From positions 39,957,004-40,021,003 of the forward strand of contig NC_133547.1 in NCBI RefSeq assembly GCF_048773025.1: 64,000 nucleotides of DNA. The letters run 5' to 3'. The position numbers were made by a program, and so were the translations under genes. The notes under the pieces were generated by a model. The model did no database searches and had not been told where the DNA came from. It saw nothing but the letters and a program-made list of their open reading frames with translations. Source of the DNA: Camelus bactrianus (taxonomy: Eukaryota; Chordata; Mammalia; Artiodactyla; Camelidae). This document shows positions 12,401 to 23,074 of this stretch, piece after piece (positions within the stretch are counted from its first letter, which is position 1; every line of letters begins with the position of its first letter).

Positions 12401-13321
12401 GCTGCTGCCCAGGAGTGGCTTCTACCCAAGATCTTCAGCCTGACCATGTGACTGCTCTTTCCTGCCACACCCAGTCTGAGCTTTCACCGTGGTGTCAACA
12501 TCTCTTCAGGCAACTCGATCTGGCAGTGCCAGTGTTGTCCTCCTAGGCAGGGCCAGAGCCTCCATTCCAGCCTCCAAGCTGCTCAAGCCTGCCCTGGGAG
12601 CTTAGGCCCAGACACCTCCCCTCTCAGACAGCAGTCCTTTCAAGTTCTCGCAGGGACCGCTGACCTCACACATTCCTTCCTACAGCTGTGCCAGATCCTG
12701 GGCAAAGAGCAGTTCCTGGGGCAGGGGGTGGGCCTGGAGATAGGCGGGGGTGGTGGCAGGTGCCTCTGGACCCATCCCTCAGCTACTTGTCTCTGTCTGG
12801 GGATAGGACATTCCCCGGCTGAACCTCTAGGCTGGCCTCTGCCAATGCCCAGTTGCCTTGTCTTCCTACCGGCCGCACCCACACCTCCCTGCACTTAGCA
12901 GATGCTCAGTTAGACTCATGGGGCCCAAGCTCACCTGATCTAGCTTGGGTCAGGCCGTTGGCTCCAGTGGCAGTCTTGTCTAAGACATCTGTTTTTTTTG
13001 TCAGGGCGGTGGGCACATGGGAGAACTTGGGTTGAACCAGGAAACGGTCTGGGACCTCAGGGTTACTCACCTCCACTCTGTGCTGCAGATAGGCGGGCTC
13101 CAAGGCGAGGCTCTGTAAGTACTCCTTCCGGTGCACTGCCATGGCACAGAGCAAGCGGGTGGGGGCCAAAGGACGAGGTGAGACATAAGCAACTGTAGGG
13201 GGTGGTTGGCATGGGGAGGGAGATCGGAGGGCAGGGGGTTCGGGAGCTCAGTGGGAGGGAAGGGGAGAGGGCACTGGAGGGAGAGCTTACGGTAAATGGC
13301 TCTGCTGCTGGGCCGGGACAT
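3412..13321 (-). CDS. EPS8L3: EPS8-like protein 3, complete gene, 17 coding exons, 613 aa
   Basis: Adaptor of the EPS8 family, which links receptor signalling to actin; family studies report that EPS8L3, unlike EPS8, L1 and L2, does not restore Sos-1/Rac-driven ruffling. Coding exons, 5' to 3': 13291-13321, 13071-13135, 11174-11332, 10760-10909, 10608-10663, 10071-10210, 9868-9983, 9506-9623, 9363-9424, 9015-9089, 8526-8674, 5750-5831, 5481-5515, 4810-5023, 4468-4596, 4097-4170, 3412-3598. All introns are GT-AG and the phases sum to 1,842 nt with no internal stop. PTB domain about residues 28-155; proline-rich linker 155-240; basic run [17 protein letters not shown] near 265-278; SH3 about 460-516 (VLYEFEA, KRWW, YIPSNIL); SAM-like end about 534-600. 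SNIL rather than the usual NYV fits the PxxDY preference of EPS8 SH3 domains. The C-terminus is longer than remembered human (593 aa). Start chosen because [10 protein letters not shown] matches human and has A at -3. Confidence 0.95.
6853..6945 (+). mobile_element. Camelid tRNA-derived SINE (vic-type), in EPS8L3 intron
   Basis: Starts GGGGGGAGTATAGGTCAGTA (A-box-like) and continues to GGATTCAGTCCCAGTACCTC (B-box-like), followed by a short A-rich tail. Matches the tRNA-Ala-derived vic SINE of Tylopoda, diverged. It lies in the 2.7-kb intron between exons 5750-5831 and 8526-8674. Confidence 0.75.
7170..7490 (+). mobile_element. Old L1 (L1M type) 3' end, in EPS8L3 intron
   Basis: Carries the typical old-L1 3' UTR run 'gaccaggggctgggaa', 'gttctggaaatgaacagtgg', 'tgaattatacacttaaaagtgg', and 'tattctaccacagtaa' before an A-rich end. 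Diverged, so it predates camelids. Confidence 0.7.
8325..8440 (+). mobile_element. Second old L1M 3' fragment in the same intron
   Basis: Repeats the same part of the L1 3' UTR as the copy at 7170-7490 ('taccaggggctggggagagggaggaatggg', then 'gtttaatgggtacagaatttctg'), about 1 kb away and 90 bp from the next exon. Confidence 0.6.
11690..11890 (+). mobile_element. L2 LINE fragment, in EPS8L3 intron
   Basis: Reads like the L2 3' region ('gtgcctttgctcatgctgttcc', 'atgcccggaatgcgtttccc'). It lies in the 1.7-kb intron between exons 11174-11332 and 13071-13135. The rest of that intron shows no recognisable feature. Confidence 0.55.
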
Positions 13322-13356
13322 GCTGACGCTGCTGAGATGTCTCCCTAGAGCCCAGA
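13322..13356 (-). other. EPS8L3: EPS8L3 5' UTR segment in the first coding exon
   Basis: A pyrimidine-rich tract (CTCTCTCTCCCATTCAG) ends at 13357, a strong acceptor, so the exon holding the ATG probably begins at 13356 and carries 35 nt of 5' UTR. This implies at least one non-coding exon further upstream. Confidence 0.65.
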
Positions 13357-13474
13357 CTGAATGGGAGAGAGAGTCGTCAGGGCTGGGGCAAGGGATGCCA
13401 GGGCAGAGCCGGGCTGGAGAGCTGTGATCACAGCCTGCCCCTGACTCCGGCCTAGGCTTGGACCAGGTGCTGAC

Positions 13475-13632
13475 CTGGGGCCTCCAAGACCACTCCCAAA
13501 GCTCCTGGCTCCACGGGTCTTTCTGGATCCATCTCCAGCTGTGCCCTCCGCTGAGAAGCCCTCCATCTTGGCTGGGCCTGGGAGAGCCCCAGGCAGGCTC
13601 CCAGCCTCCCATTATTTGGCCAATAAAGCTCA
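13475..13632 (-). promoter_or_regulatory. EPS8L3: Candidate EPS8L3 non-coding exon 1 and promoter
   Basis: A possible donor (CAG|GTCAGC) lies at 13475/13474 on the minus strand, 118 bp upstream of the strong acceptor at 13357. Upstream at about 13611-13632 the minus strand reads AGCTTTATTGGCCAAATAAT, which holds a reversed CCAAT box, an AT-rich TATA-like core and a TTTATTG motif of the kind bound by the intestinal factor CDX2. Start would be near 13585. The exon and promoter are inferred from sequence only; the GTCAGC donor is not strong. Confidence 0.35.
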
Positions 13633-14037
13633 TTCCGATGGGCCTGGGGAAGCTGTGTGGACAGGCACTGGGACCAGATCCTGTCCTGGGCCTGAGTGTA
13701 AAAGATGCCAGATGGGTGTGCTGAGCTTTTAGAGGGAAGGTATTAAGTTCGGCAGCCTTCCCTGATGAAGCAAGCCTCTTGTCCAAGCCTGTTTCAATTC
13801 TGCAAATTGAGAAGTGGCCAATGTTGGCTCTTGTGCTGGGAACCTGCTCAGAGGGGATGTATGTGTGTGCACCTGCACACATTTGTGTATTCATATTTAT
13901 GATGGGGCTCTGTAGGATGTGTGAGTGATCTGCCCTCCCCCAAATGTCTTACCAAATCTTCTCTCTCTTTCCCTTTCCATACTCTGAACCTTCAGCCCAG
14001 AGTCCCTTCCCACCCAACCCTTTAAATTCCAGCTCAA

Positions 14038-15084
14038 AGTAACAGACATTTTCCCAAAGAAGACATGCAGATGGCCAACAGGCATGTAAGAAGATGTTTA
14101 ACATCACTAATTACTAGGGCAAGAGTAGCAAGTCATTATGTATAAAAACAGATTAAAAATTTTTTTCTGACTATCACGGGAAACTATATTCAATGTCTTG
14201 TAATAACCTTTAATAGAAAAGAATATGGAAACAAATATATGTATGTATATGTATGACTGGGACATTATGCTGTATATCAGAGAGTGACACATTATAACTG
14301 ACTATACTTCAATAATAAAAAAAAGTGGCAAGTCAAAATTACAATGAGGTATCACTTCACAGCTGTCAGAATGGCTTTCATCAAAAAGTTAAGAAATAAC
14401 AAGTTTTGGTGAGGACGTAAAGAAAAGGGAACCCTTGTGCACTGTTGATGGGAATGTAAATTGGTGCCGCTACTGTGGGAAACAGTATGGAGATTCCTCA
14501 GAAAGTTAAGAATTGAACTATCATATGATCCAGCGATCCCATGTTTGGTTATTTGTCCAAAGAATATGAAAACACTAATTGGGAAAGATATATCCACCCC
14601 TACGCTCATCTTGGCATTATTTACAATTACCAAAATATGGAAACAACCCAAGTTGGATGGATAAGGAAGATGTGGTATATTCAATAGAATACCAGTCAGC
14701 CATAAAAAAAAGATGAAATCTTGCCATTTTTGACAACATGGATGGACCGTGCAGGTATTATGCTAAATGAAATAAGCCAGGCAGAGAAGGACAAATATTG
14801 TATGATTCTGCTCATATGTGGAATATAAAAAACAAACAAAAAACTAAAATAAATGAACAAACCAAATCACATAAAAACGTAGATACAGAGAACAAAGTAG
14901 TGGTTACCAGAAAGGAAGGGCAAAATGGGTAAAAGGGATCAACTATATGGTGACGGATGGAAACTATAAACTTTTGGTGGCGAGCACGCTGGAGGGTATA
15001 CAGAAATAGAAACGTAGACACATTAAACTCACATAATGTTATAAACCAAGGTTACCTCAGTAGCAAATGAATCTAAATAAACAG
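14038..15084 (+). mobile_element. 5'-truncated old L1 with target-site duplication, host of a nested L1
   Basis: Carries the C-terminal part of ORF2 ([19 protein letters not shown] in the 14461-14664 frame) with stops and shifts, then a 3' UTR. Flanked by imperfect duplications ATTCCAGCTCAA (14026-14037) and ATTCCAGCCCAA (15085-15096). A later L1 3' end sits inside it at about 14137-14323. Confidence 0.8.
14137..14323 (+). mobile_element. Short L1 3' end nested in the older L1
   Basis: About 190 bp ending 'acattataactgactatacttcaataataaaaaaaa', the 3' terminus typical of cetartiodactyl L1s. The host L1 sequence GTAGCAAGTCA just before it is repeated as GTGGCAAGTCA just after it, a target duplication, and the host ORF2 continues past it. 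Confidence 0.75.
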
Positions 15085-15279
15085 ATTCCAGCCCAAGGAT
15101 CACTGCCTCAGTGAAGCTCTCCTTGATTACCCCACTCTACCCTGCCCGCTCCCCCAGTGCCAGGCCAAATCTTGTACCTTCGTCTCTAACAACAACTACC
15201 CTGGTTAGTGCTGTGAGCCTGGTGCCAGGCCCCTTATAAACATTATAGAGTTTAATTTGCACCTACCATTGCTTATACT

Positions 15280-15490
15280 TCTTTATCTCTGTGTGCTCAG
15301 CACTGTTCTACAGACTTGACCTCCACCAATTCATTTAATCCTCAAAACGACCTTGTTGGGTGGCTGCTGTTATGTTCCATTTACCAGATGAGGAAGCTGA
15401 GGTTCAAAGAGGGTAACAGGACTGACGTCTCAAGTATTTGACAGAGAATGAACCCAGCTGTGTCTGACTGCAAACTCCATGCTTCAGCGG
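15280..15490 (-). mobile_element. MIR SINE, antisense
   Basis: Reverse-complement MIR: 'tgctcagcactgttctac', 'caattcatttaatcctcaaaacg', 'ttaccagatgaggaagctgagg', ending near 'tctgactgcaaactccatgc'. Confidence 0.7.
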
Positions 15491-15499
15491 TTTAATTGT

Positions 15500-18400
15500 G
15501 TGTCTCTGTCACTGGGCTGTGCCTCCTGAGGCAGACTTATCTTACCACCGCTGTCCCCCACCCCGTGCCTTCCTGGCACAGAGGGGGTCTAAAATACATC
15601 TATGTTGAAACCGAATGGAGGTAAATGCAGCGTGTGCGTATGTGCAGGGTGCGGCAGGACTTGGCTGAGCGTGTGGGTCAAGTGTATGTGTCATTTTAAT
15701 GAGGGGCGTATGCATCATGAATAGGGTGTCAGTTTCATGGGTGTCCTTGCCTCTGCGTGGTGCATCTGAGTTGTACAGAAACCCTGGAATATCCCGGGCA
15801 AAGTGTCAGAGAGAAGCCCACACCCCTGTTATTAGTACTGTTACGAAAATAGCAGAGGATCTGATAAGATGACTCAGTGTTGGGGAAATGAGTTGCTAGT
15901 AAACAGTTAAGGGAGGCAGCTGGGTCTCTATTTTCCTTGTTTGGGAGGACCCCTTTCCCCTGCAAGGGTAAGGGGTACTAAGAGCCTGTTCCCTCTCCCC
16001 AGCTCCACCCCTCAGGCTGCAACACTTCCTGCTTCTCCATCCGGAAGACAAAGAAGGGAAAATGAGCACCCCTCCCCATGCACCAGCCCCTACCTCAGGA
16101 TGGTCCCTGCAGGTCTCTGTGGGCAGGTCCAGGGAAACACCTGCTGCTCAAGATCCCAACAATCCGGTGGAGAGTAGGGGGGGAGAGGGGAGGGAATCCT
16201 CAAGGTGGGGGTGGGGGTGGGGGGGATGAAGGATTGGGAGTTGGAGGAGCGGGGCCTGGCTTTGACCTGTCTTTCCCCTGAGGGGGTGTCTGTGACAGCC
16301 CAGTTACCCAATTTGTCCCCAAATTTTGGGGCCTAGAGCAGGGAAGGCATCCGTGTCTACATCACGGACCCTGGGAGAAGCAGCCCAGAGATGCAGCTGG
16401 AACCCGGCCTCCCCCTGCCCCGCTTCCTACCAGCTAGCCGGCAGCTGAGTCTCAAGCCCTCCGTGGGCTTTCTCCTCCTGGCGACATCTGAGAATGGGCC
16501 AGAGACCCTGGCCAGGAAGCAACTGAATTGCCCCCACTGCCCTGCGATCCCCCGCGGCTCGGCTGGGCCCTGATCTGCCCGAGGGCCAGGCCCTTACCTG
16601 GGTTCCAGTGGCTGGTTCCCCGAAGGGGCAAGTGTTTGAGCTGGTGGTCCGGTGCTGGCGGTGGGAAGGCAGTGGCTTCTCTGCTAGTGGCGCGGCCACA
16701 GCAGAGGCCCCGACAGAGCAGGCAGGCCTTATGGAGATGAGGCCATGAGGCAGCCACACCTGTGCTCTTTGGACTCTGGTGGGTGGGGAGGGCTCCTGGG
16801 CCACCACCTGCCCAGCACTAAAGCCTGGACCCATGGCAGTGCCTGCGCCAATGGGCGTCCCAAACCTTGCCAGGGACCTCCGCTTTCCAGCTTCCTCCTC
16901 TGCTGGCCTCTGGCATTAGTGTGTGGCCCCCTCTCCCTCTGCCTTTAGGGTACCTCCTCGGAGGCCCCAGGTCAGCTTCAGGCCCTAGGGCTGGGACTAG
17001 AAGGAGAGACACCCACGGCTCACCTCGGGACAGTTTGGCTTCTGTGGTCAGGGTACAGGTGGCTGGATGTGGCTTGGTGGGCTGGCGTGTACCTGTATGT
17101 GCATGTGTGCATGTAGGTGCATGATTGTGTGTGCCCAGGTGGTGCCTATGAGCAGGACTTAGATCTTGTAAGAGTAGATGGGCGCTGGTAACTGGGACCC
17201 CAGTGGGCATTAGGTGGAGGGCAGAAATTTCTCCCTGACACGGGCCACCTCATTCTGCCCTTTCTTTTGTCCCCTCCCGCCCTGCGGGGACCCCTCTCCC
17301 CCACCATCCTTGCTCTTCCACTCTTTCCTTCTGCACCCTGCCCCATGCTCTCAGACCTCTGGTTGAACCTGGCTGGCTTCAGCAAAGATGGGAAACTCAG
17401 GCCTGCCTCTGTCCCTGTTCATGAACCTACCCATTTTTTGTGCTTCAATTTACTTAAAAACCTCCCTTGGTACCCAGTTTGCCTGCCCTCTGGGAGCTCA
17501 TAGTCTAACAAGGGAGGTAGGACATAAACAGAAACCAAGAGAGCAAGGCAGGAGGGGAGAGGTGGGAGGGAAGTGCGGGTGTGGTAGTGATCTGGTGGCA
17601 GAGGCTCGGGCCCCATACGTGTTAGGATCTGTGATGGAGAGTCCTGCGGTCTGGGGTGGGGAGCCTATGTTCTGCACCCTCACCCTTGGCTTCCTTGGAG
17701 CCATCCCAGGTGATCTCATCTTACTCCCCTGCCCCTACCCCAGACCACACTGCCTGGAACGTCTGGAGTCCAGGGGTGGGATTCTGGCCAGGGGCCTTCC
17801 CCACCTGAGAGAGTCCAGTGGGCAGCCAGCTTTAGAGGCCCAGGGATCAGGTGCCCGCTGGGCCAGCCCCCAGCCATGGCCTCATGGATACAGCCTTCCT
17901 GACCTCCCAGGATGCTCTGTTCCCTGGGTCTCAGTTTCTTGGTCTATTAGCTTCTTTCAGGATAGGACAGCCTATCCCTTTGTTACCTCCCCAATCCCAG
18001 CCCCAACTTCATCAAAGCTGTAGCCACATTCCAGCCCCATCTCTGGCCCGGGTGCCCAGCCAATACCATGTCCCTGCCCAGCTCAGGCCGGGCCCTGTCC
18101 TCCCCACAGGCCTCTCCCCGAGCCAGGGCAAGCACAGTGGGCACTTTGATGGAGGACTTGGGCAGGGGCTGGGGGAGGGGCACAGCGCACTGCAGAGACC
18201 TGTGTGAAATCTTCAGGCAGAGAAACAAGGAGCAGCGCCTTCCTCCTTAGCATCCTGTATCTGCAGGGCCCTGCAGGAGTGCCCTTGGGAGCAATGTGGT
18301 CTCCTCAGACAGGGGCCCTTTGCAGCTTGGCTTGGGCTGGGGCTGGGGCTTCCTCAGTGCCAGGCATTGTGAGCCACCCCAGGGAAGAGGAAAGGCCAGG

Positions 18401-18590
18401 CCACTCACCCCTGGGGATTAGGGGACCGTAACTGATCCTTCTGCACAAAGAAAGCTCCAGGTGTCAAAACAATTCTTTGGCAAAGTAGTCCTGGCTGGAG
18501 CACAGGGAGCCAGGACACAGGTGGGAGGGGAAGGAAGTAGGGACTCAAAAGGCATCTTCTTGAATTACAAGGCTGTGAAGGCTGTGGGAC
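15500..18590. other. Intergenic, no gene recognised
   Basis: GC-rich single-copy-looking DNA. It contains a G-run block at 16205-16228, a (TG)-rich stretch near 17095-17135 and an L2-like antisense scrap near 17460-17520. Open frames here (such as 17388-18023 plus, 211 codons) lack homology that I can recognise and splice context, and look like chance frames in GC-rich DNA. Confidence 0.5.
16205..16228 (+). repeat. G-run tract, potential G-quadruplex
   Basis: Four runs of four or more G separated by single T residues, on the plus strand. A classic quadruplex-forming pattern; folding is inferred, not shown. Confidence 0.6.
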
Positions 18591-18594
18591 CTCA

Positions 18595-18740
18595 TTCATT
18601 CATTCATTCATTTATTCACTTACTCACTTATTCATCCACCCCATAGCTGTATACTGAGGGCTTCCTGTCTGCCAGGCACTGTGCTAGATGCTGGGAGACA
18701 CTTTGGAACTCAGCTTGAGTTCAGTATCCCGCTCCAAACC
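18595..18740 (-). mobile_element. L2 LINE 3' end, antisense, starting with a (CATT)n tract
   Basis: CATT repeats followed by 'tgtctgccaggcactgtgctagatgctggga', the reverse complement of the L2 3' terminus. Confidence 0.65.
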
Positions 18741-18869
18741 ACCCAGCCCCTCCTCCCGTGTTCCCAGCTCAGCAAAGGCACCAACACCAGCCAAGCATCC
18801 AAGCAGGGCACTGGGGCCATCCCAAGTCCTCCCTCAGCCCCTACACCTGGCCCATCACCCATCCTGTCA

Positions 18870-19140
18870 GACCTGCCTCCTTAGCAAGTTCTTACAGACC
18901 CGTCTGCCAGCCCAATGCTACAGCCTGGACTCAGCCCTTTGTCAAACTGTCCACCTGTAACTGCGCAGCAGTCTTCTAACCCTCCCTGCCTCCAGTCTTG
19001 TTCTTTTTAGTCCTCTGTCTTCCTTGCAGAGAGGGCAACTTCCTTAACTGGAAATTTGAACACCCACTCCTCTGTCGAAAACCCGTCACTAACTCCCCGC
19101 TGCTTTCAGGACCAAATCCAAATGCCTTATCCTGGCAGTT
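18870..19140 (+). mobile_element. L2 LINE fragment
   Basis: Contains 'actccccgctgctttcaggaccaaatccaaatgcc', the L2 stretch normally read as 'actcccattgctcttaggataaagtccaaac'. It stops abruptly where the unassigned AT-rich block at 19141-19440 begins. Confidence 0.5.
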
Positions 19141-19440
19141 AAAAAAGATGCATAAATTTATTAAAACTTTGAAGATATTTAACAATTTATTGGATAAATT
19201 CTTGTTAACTCTAGGAACCCTAGAAGTCCCAGGAATTCGATTTCAAAGGATTTAGAAAGAATTCCTTCTAAAAGCTTTCAATATTACATTCTTTGTTTAA
19301 CTGGGACTTGGATCACTTTGAGCATCATTTTGCCCCGGAACCATTGCCTTGATGAATTAGTCAGCAGCATCGTATGAAATCGTGGCTAGATGGGAGATGC
19401 GTACTCACTCTTACCCGAACGTAGTAAGTCGCGCCATATT
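19141..19440. other. AT-rich segment, unassigned
   Basis: About 300 bp lower in GC than its surroundings and unlike any repeat I know. No long open frame on either strand. The minus strand reads AATAAATTTATGCA near its end, which could be a poly(A) signal of a small retrocopy, and the plus strand has CpGs near 19410-19435. Could be an old retropseudogene, an unlisted repeat or a conserved non-coding element. Confidence 0.4.
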
Positions 19441-19589
19441 TCCTGCTTAAAGGAGTAGGAGCCCCAGGAATTTGAGGCCTCTGCCTCTGAGTCCAGCCTT
19501 ATCTCCCCCAACTCCCTGCCCCTTGTACTTTACACTCAGCTCAGAGAACGATTTGTGAGTCCTTGACGTGTCATGCCTGGGTGCCTGGC

Positions 19590-19830
19590 TACCTGCCATT
19601 CTCTCTGCCCGTGGGAAACGCCTCCTCTCCTCCGTGTCTACCCGGAAGCTCTGCTTCCTCTGGAAGCCTTCCCACCGCCCGGGACTGTGGGGACTCTGAC
19701 CCCTGGCTCCCAGACACCTTGTCCACACATCCCTCCACTACTGTGTGTATCACATTGAGGGGACTGTCCCCATCAGACTAGGCTCCCTGAGGCCCCAGGA
19801 TAGTGTTTTGCCACAATCTAGGGGAGAGAA
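19590..19830 (+). mobile_element. L2 LINE fragment
   Basis: Follows the L2 3' region: a 'tctctgcccgtgggaaacg' motif, 'ctctggaagccttccc', 'catcagactaggctccctgaggcc'. Diverged. Confidence 0.5.
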
Positions 19831-19839
19831 GGACCTAAG

Positions 19840-20030
19840 GATAAATACATGCCCCAAGGCAGTCCAGGCACAAAGGACCATACTCCGGGGGCATCAGGGA
19901 AGACTTCCCAGAGGAAGGGATGCTGAGGCCAGCCCTTAAAAATCATGTAGGAATCTGGCCCAAAGATGACACGGGAAGGGAATGCCAGGTGGAGAGAGTA
20001 GCAGTCCTGCTGGATGGTGGGTGAAACGGT
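19840..20030 (-). mobile_element. L2 LINE fragment, antisense
   Basis: Reads 'catcagggaagacttcccagaggaaggg' and 'gggaatgccaggtggagagagtag', the reverse complement of L2 sequence. Confidence 0.45.
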
Positions 20031-20059
20031 GTGGTGAGAAATTGGGTATGGACAGAGCA

Positions 20060-21690
20060 CGAACCCTGTGTGTGTGTCAGTGTGGGGGAAAGGTGGTGGC
20101 AGGGGACAGAGGATACATGTATCTTTATCATTTGGTTCTAAGTGGAGTCACTGAATGACTTTGCACAAAGCTGTGACAAAGGTGTTGCCGGTGCCTGCCT
20201 CCTGGGACGGCCTGCCACTTGCTGGTTCTCAGAGCACAGGGAGAGGCCGCTGAGGAATGGGGTGTAGGCGTGGACCGAGATGCACAGGTTTCAGGCTGAA
20301 GCCCCTCTAGGCTACCCTGGCTTGGCCCCAGAAGCAGGCCCAGGCCTCTTGGAAACTCTAGAACAGGCCCAGGTCAGTGTTGGGGACACTCTGAAGGGCT
20401 CTGAGAAAAGAGAGCTCCGCTTTCATGAAGGGCAGTGGGGGAGGCAGGGCAGGGCTCTGGTATTTGGGGAGAGAGGCCTGCTTGTGGCTGAAAGGCCACC
20501 AGGGGCGAGGTGCCCGCTAGGAGCACTGGGGATGTGTGCCGGAGCAGGTCCAGCGCGAGCTCTTGCTGGTACTTTGCACGGATGGGCCACGGCCTCCATC
20601 TCAGATTCAGGGCTGGGGCCTGAGTCACGGTGGCCGTGGCCAGGGTCTGATGCCTGGCACCAGGGCTGCTGGGGAGTCACAGAAACAGACCCCACCCCTG
20701 CTGCCCCCGGTCCTGGCACCCAGCGCGGGGTGCTTCTGCGGGCCAGAGGAGTAAACAAAAGTGGTGACGTCCTTGCACTTGGAGCTTACATTCCAGAGGC
20801 AGGAGAAGCAGACAGATACAGAGTGGGGTCCTGGGTGTAGACGGAGGGGCTGGCCTCCCTGAGAGAAGGGCAGAAGCCAGCTGGGGCTCCTGCACATACC
20901 GCCTCTGGCCTCGTTCCCTGGGGTGACTCCACTGTACCCCCAGTCCCCCCTCCCCATACGGGCAGGGGAAGGAAAGTGTCCGGCAGCAGGAGGAGGCTGG
21001 GAGCGGGTGATGTGGGGACATACGGTCAATTCTCTGGGGCCAGTGTGGTGTCGGAGGCTTGAGTTTTCAGGAGAGAAGGCTGGGCCTTAGGTGCTCCTGG
21101 AAACCGCCCCATCCAGGGACTGGGAGACTGGGGTTAGAATCTCAGGCCTGCCCCACCTTGCCTAGCTCGTCCCGAGTCCCACAGTCTCCTAAATTCAGAG
21201 CCTTATTTCTCCTACCTCCTCCTAACTGTCACTGGCAGCAGGATGTCCCTGTAGAGGACATTCTCAGTGTCCCTCCTCCCACTTCCAGGCACTTGGTTCT
21301 GCCTCCGCCCAGCCTTGGATCCGTTGGGCGACTCTCACACAGGCCTCCTCCTTCCTCCCCTCCTCTCTGCATCCCACCGCTCATCCAGGGAGGTCGGTGG
21401 TCCCAGGGGCCCAGATTCACCCAGCCTCCCCTCCCTAGACAGCCCTGGAGGAGAGGCCCTCAGGAATGTCTGGAAAGCCCTTTGCCAGAGGCCCAGACCT
21501 CGGACCGTGGTTCAGAGCAGGCTTCCAGAAAAGCCAAGGTGGAGAGGAGCCATTGGCCAGGCTGGGGCAGCCTCTTAACAAGGGCCTGCCTTTGGTGGTC
21601 TCAAGGGAGGGTCCTGACATAGGCCCAGCTCACTGTCCCTCTGGGCCTGGCCTAGCAACTGCCATGGGTGTGCAGGGGAGGTGGCCCAAC
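20060..21690. other. Intergenic, no gene recognised
   Basis: GC-rich, with long chance frames on both strands (20280-20840 plus, 21059-21622 plus) that show no recognisable domain. A small antisense L2 scrap lies near 20750-20830. Confidence 0.45.
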
Positions 21691-21749
21691 CCCATCAGGG
21701 CCTCCATCATGCCCCTCTGCTCCTGTTTCTACTTTAATCCACTGCCCAA

Positions 21750-22540
21750 GGTGACCACAATGCAGCCATTCAAACTGTGTGTAAGTCTATTCAGTGATGT
21801 GTGGGAAAGTTCACGGCACAGCATTAGATGGAAATTGCAGGCTACAAAATGTAGGTCCTGTGAGATCCTAGTTCTGTAAAATAAACAAACAAAAAAATAC
21901 ATAAATTGAAATCATGTAAGTGAAAACAGAAAAAAAATAAACAAAACTTGTGATCACATGAATCGAAACAGAAAACATTGCAATCATGTAACTCTTTATA
22001 AACCTAGAAAATAGTCATGATGTGGTGTTAGGTGGAAAAGGCTTGTTACAAATGGTAATGCTCAATTTTGTAAAAAAAAATAAAATAGAATAAAATTGTC
22101 ATCACGAAAATCTAAACATAGAAAAAAAGTCACCATGTGAATCTAAACATTTGCTCAGGATGTGTTCTGTGACAGACACCTGTCGAACGTTCGCAACAAC
22201 CCTTTAAAGTAGGTCCTGTTATTTTCATCTCCAAGTTACATATGAAGAAACTGAGGCACAACGACGTGAGAGGTAATTTATCCTAGGTCACGCGGCCAGT
22301 AAGCGGCAGGAGTGCCTTTTGAAACTAGCAGCTTGTTTTGAAGAAAAGAAATGAAAAGAAGTGATGCCCGTTATCTCTAGGGCTCTTGCGGGGGAGGGTT
22401 CTGTGTGGTTTCTTCTTCGTGCTTTTCTCTGTTTTCCAACTTTTCCCCACAGATCATGTTACTTTTGTAATCAGTGCGTCTCCATTCCCTCTCCACCCCA
22501 TGCAAAATAAATGGCAACTTTTAAAGTAACAAAACAAGAT
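21750..22540 (+). mobile_element. Old L1M 3' end with internal A-rich duplications, interrupted by a MIR
   Basis: The left part (to about 22140) and the right part (22320-22540, 'ttatctctagggctcttgcggg', 'cttcgtgcttttctctgttttcc', 'catgttacttttgtaatcag') match the two sides of an old L1 3' UTR. In between, an A-rich unit carrying 'atcac/atgaaaatc-aaacatagaaaa' recurs about four times between 21890 and 22150, and a MIR lies at 22150-22320. Confidence 0.5.
22150..22318 (-). mobile_element. MIR SINE, antisense
   Basis: Reverse-complement MIR: 'gaagaaactgaggcacaacg', 'taggtcacgcggccagtaagcggcagg', within an old L1 3' end. Confidence 0.65.
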
Positions 22541-23074
22541 CAAAACATCCCAGGAAAGTATGCCTCCTGCAGCCCTGGGACTCAGTCCTGCTCAGGGGTG
22601 GTTGCTGGAGGGTGAGATCGGTGGCCTGGCCCCCTCACCCCCCTCACTGGGAAGGCCAGCGGGAGGGCTCAGCCTGCCCTCTGTGCCACGTGGCCGCTGA
22701 GGGTCCAGAGGCCTTGGGCTGTGCCGCTGAGGAATCTTGGGCCTCCCCCAAGGAGGCCACCCAGCATTTGGGCTGGGGCCAGGGCACACCCTGGTTGGCT
22801 CTGAGAGGTGCGGGACACGTTGTGCGGTCCTTCCTGAGCCTTGGGAAGGGGTGTGAGGGGGTGGGGTGGAGGGGAACACAGAGCCAGCCCAGGAGTCTGG
22901 AGGCCTCTCCTTGGTTTCTTGACCCTCAAAGCCTGTCACATGTGCCCACCCCACGCTGTTCCTCCACGCGAAGCAAGGTTCCTTTCTCTAGCACCCGGAC
23001 ACTACTGGGACCCTCAGTGACCAGGCCCTCGTTACCTCCCCAGTAATGCAGCCGTGTGGGACCCTACACAGGAC

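Noticed and set aside
17388-18023. 211-codon open frame, plus strand
   Set aside because: No recognisable domain, and part of it covers an L2 scrap.
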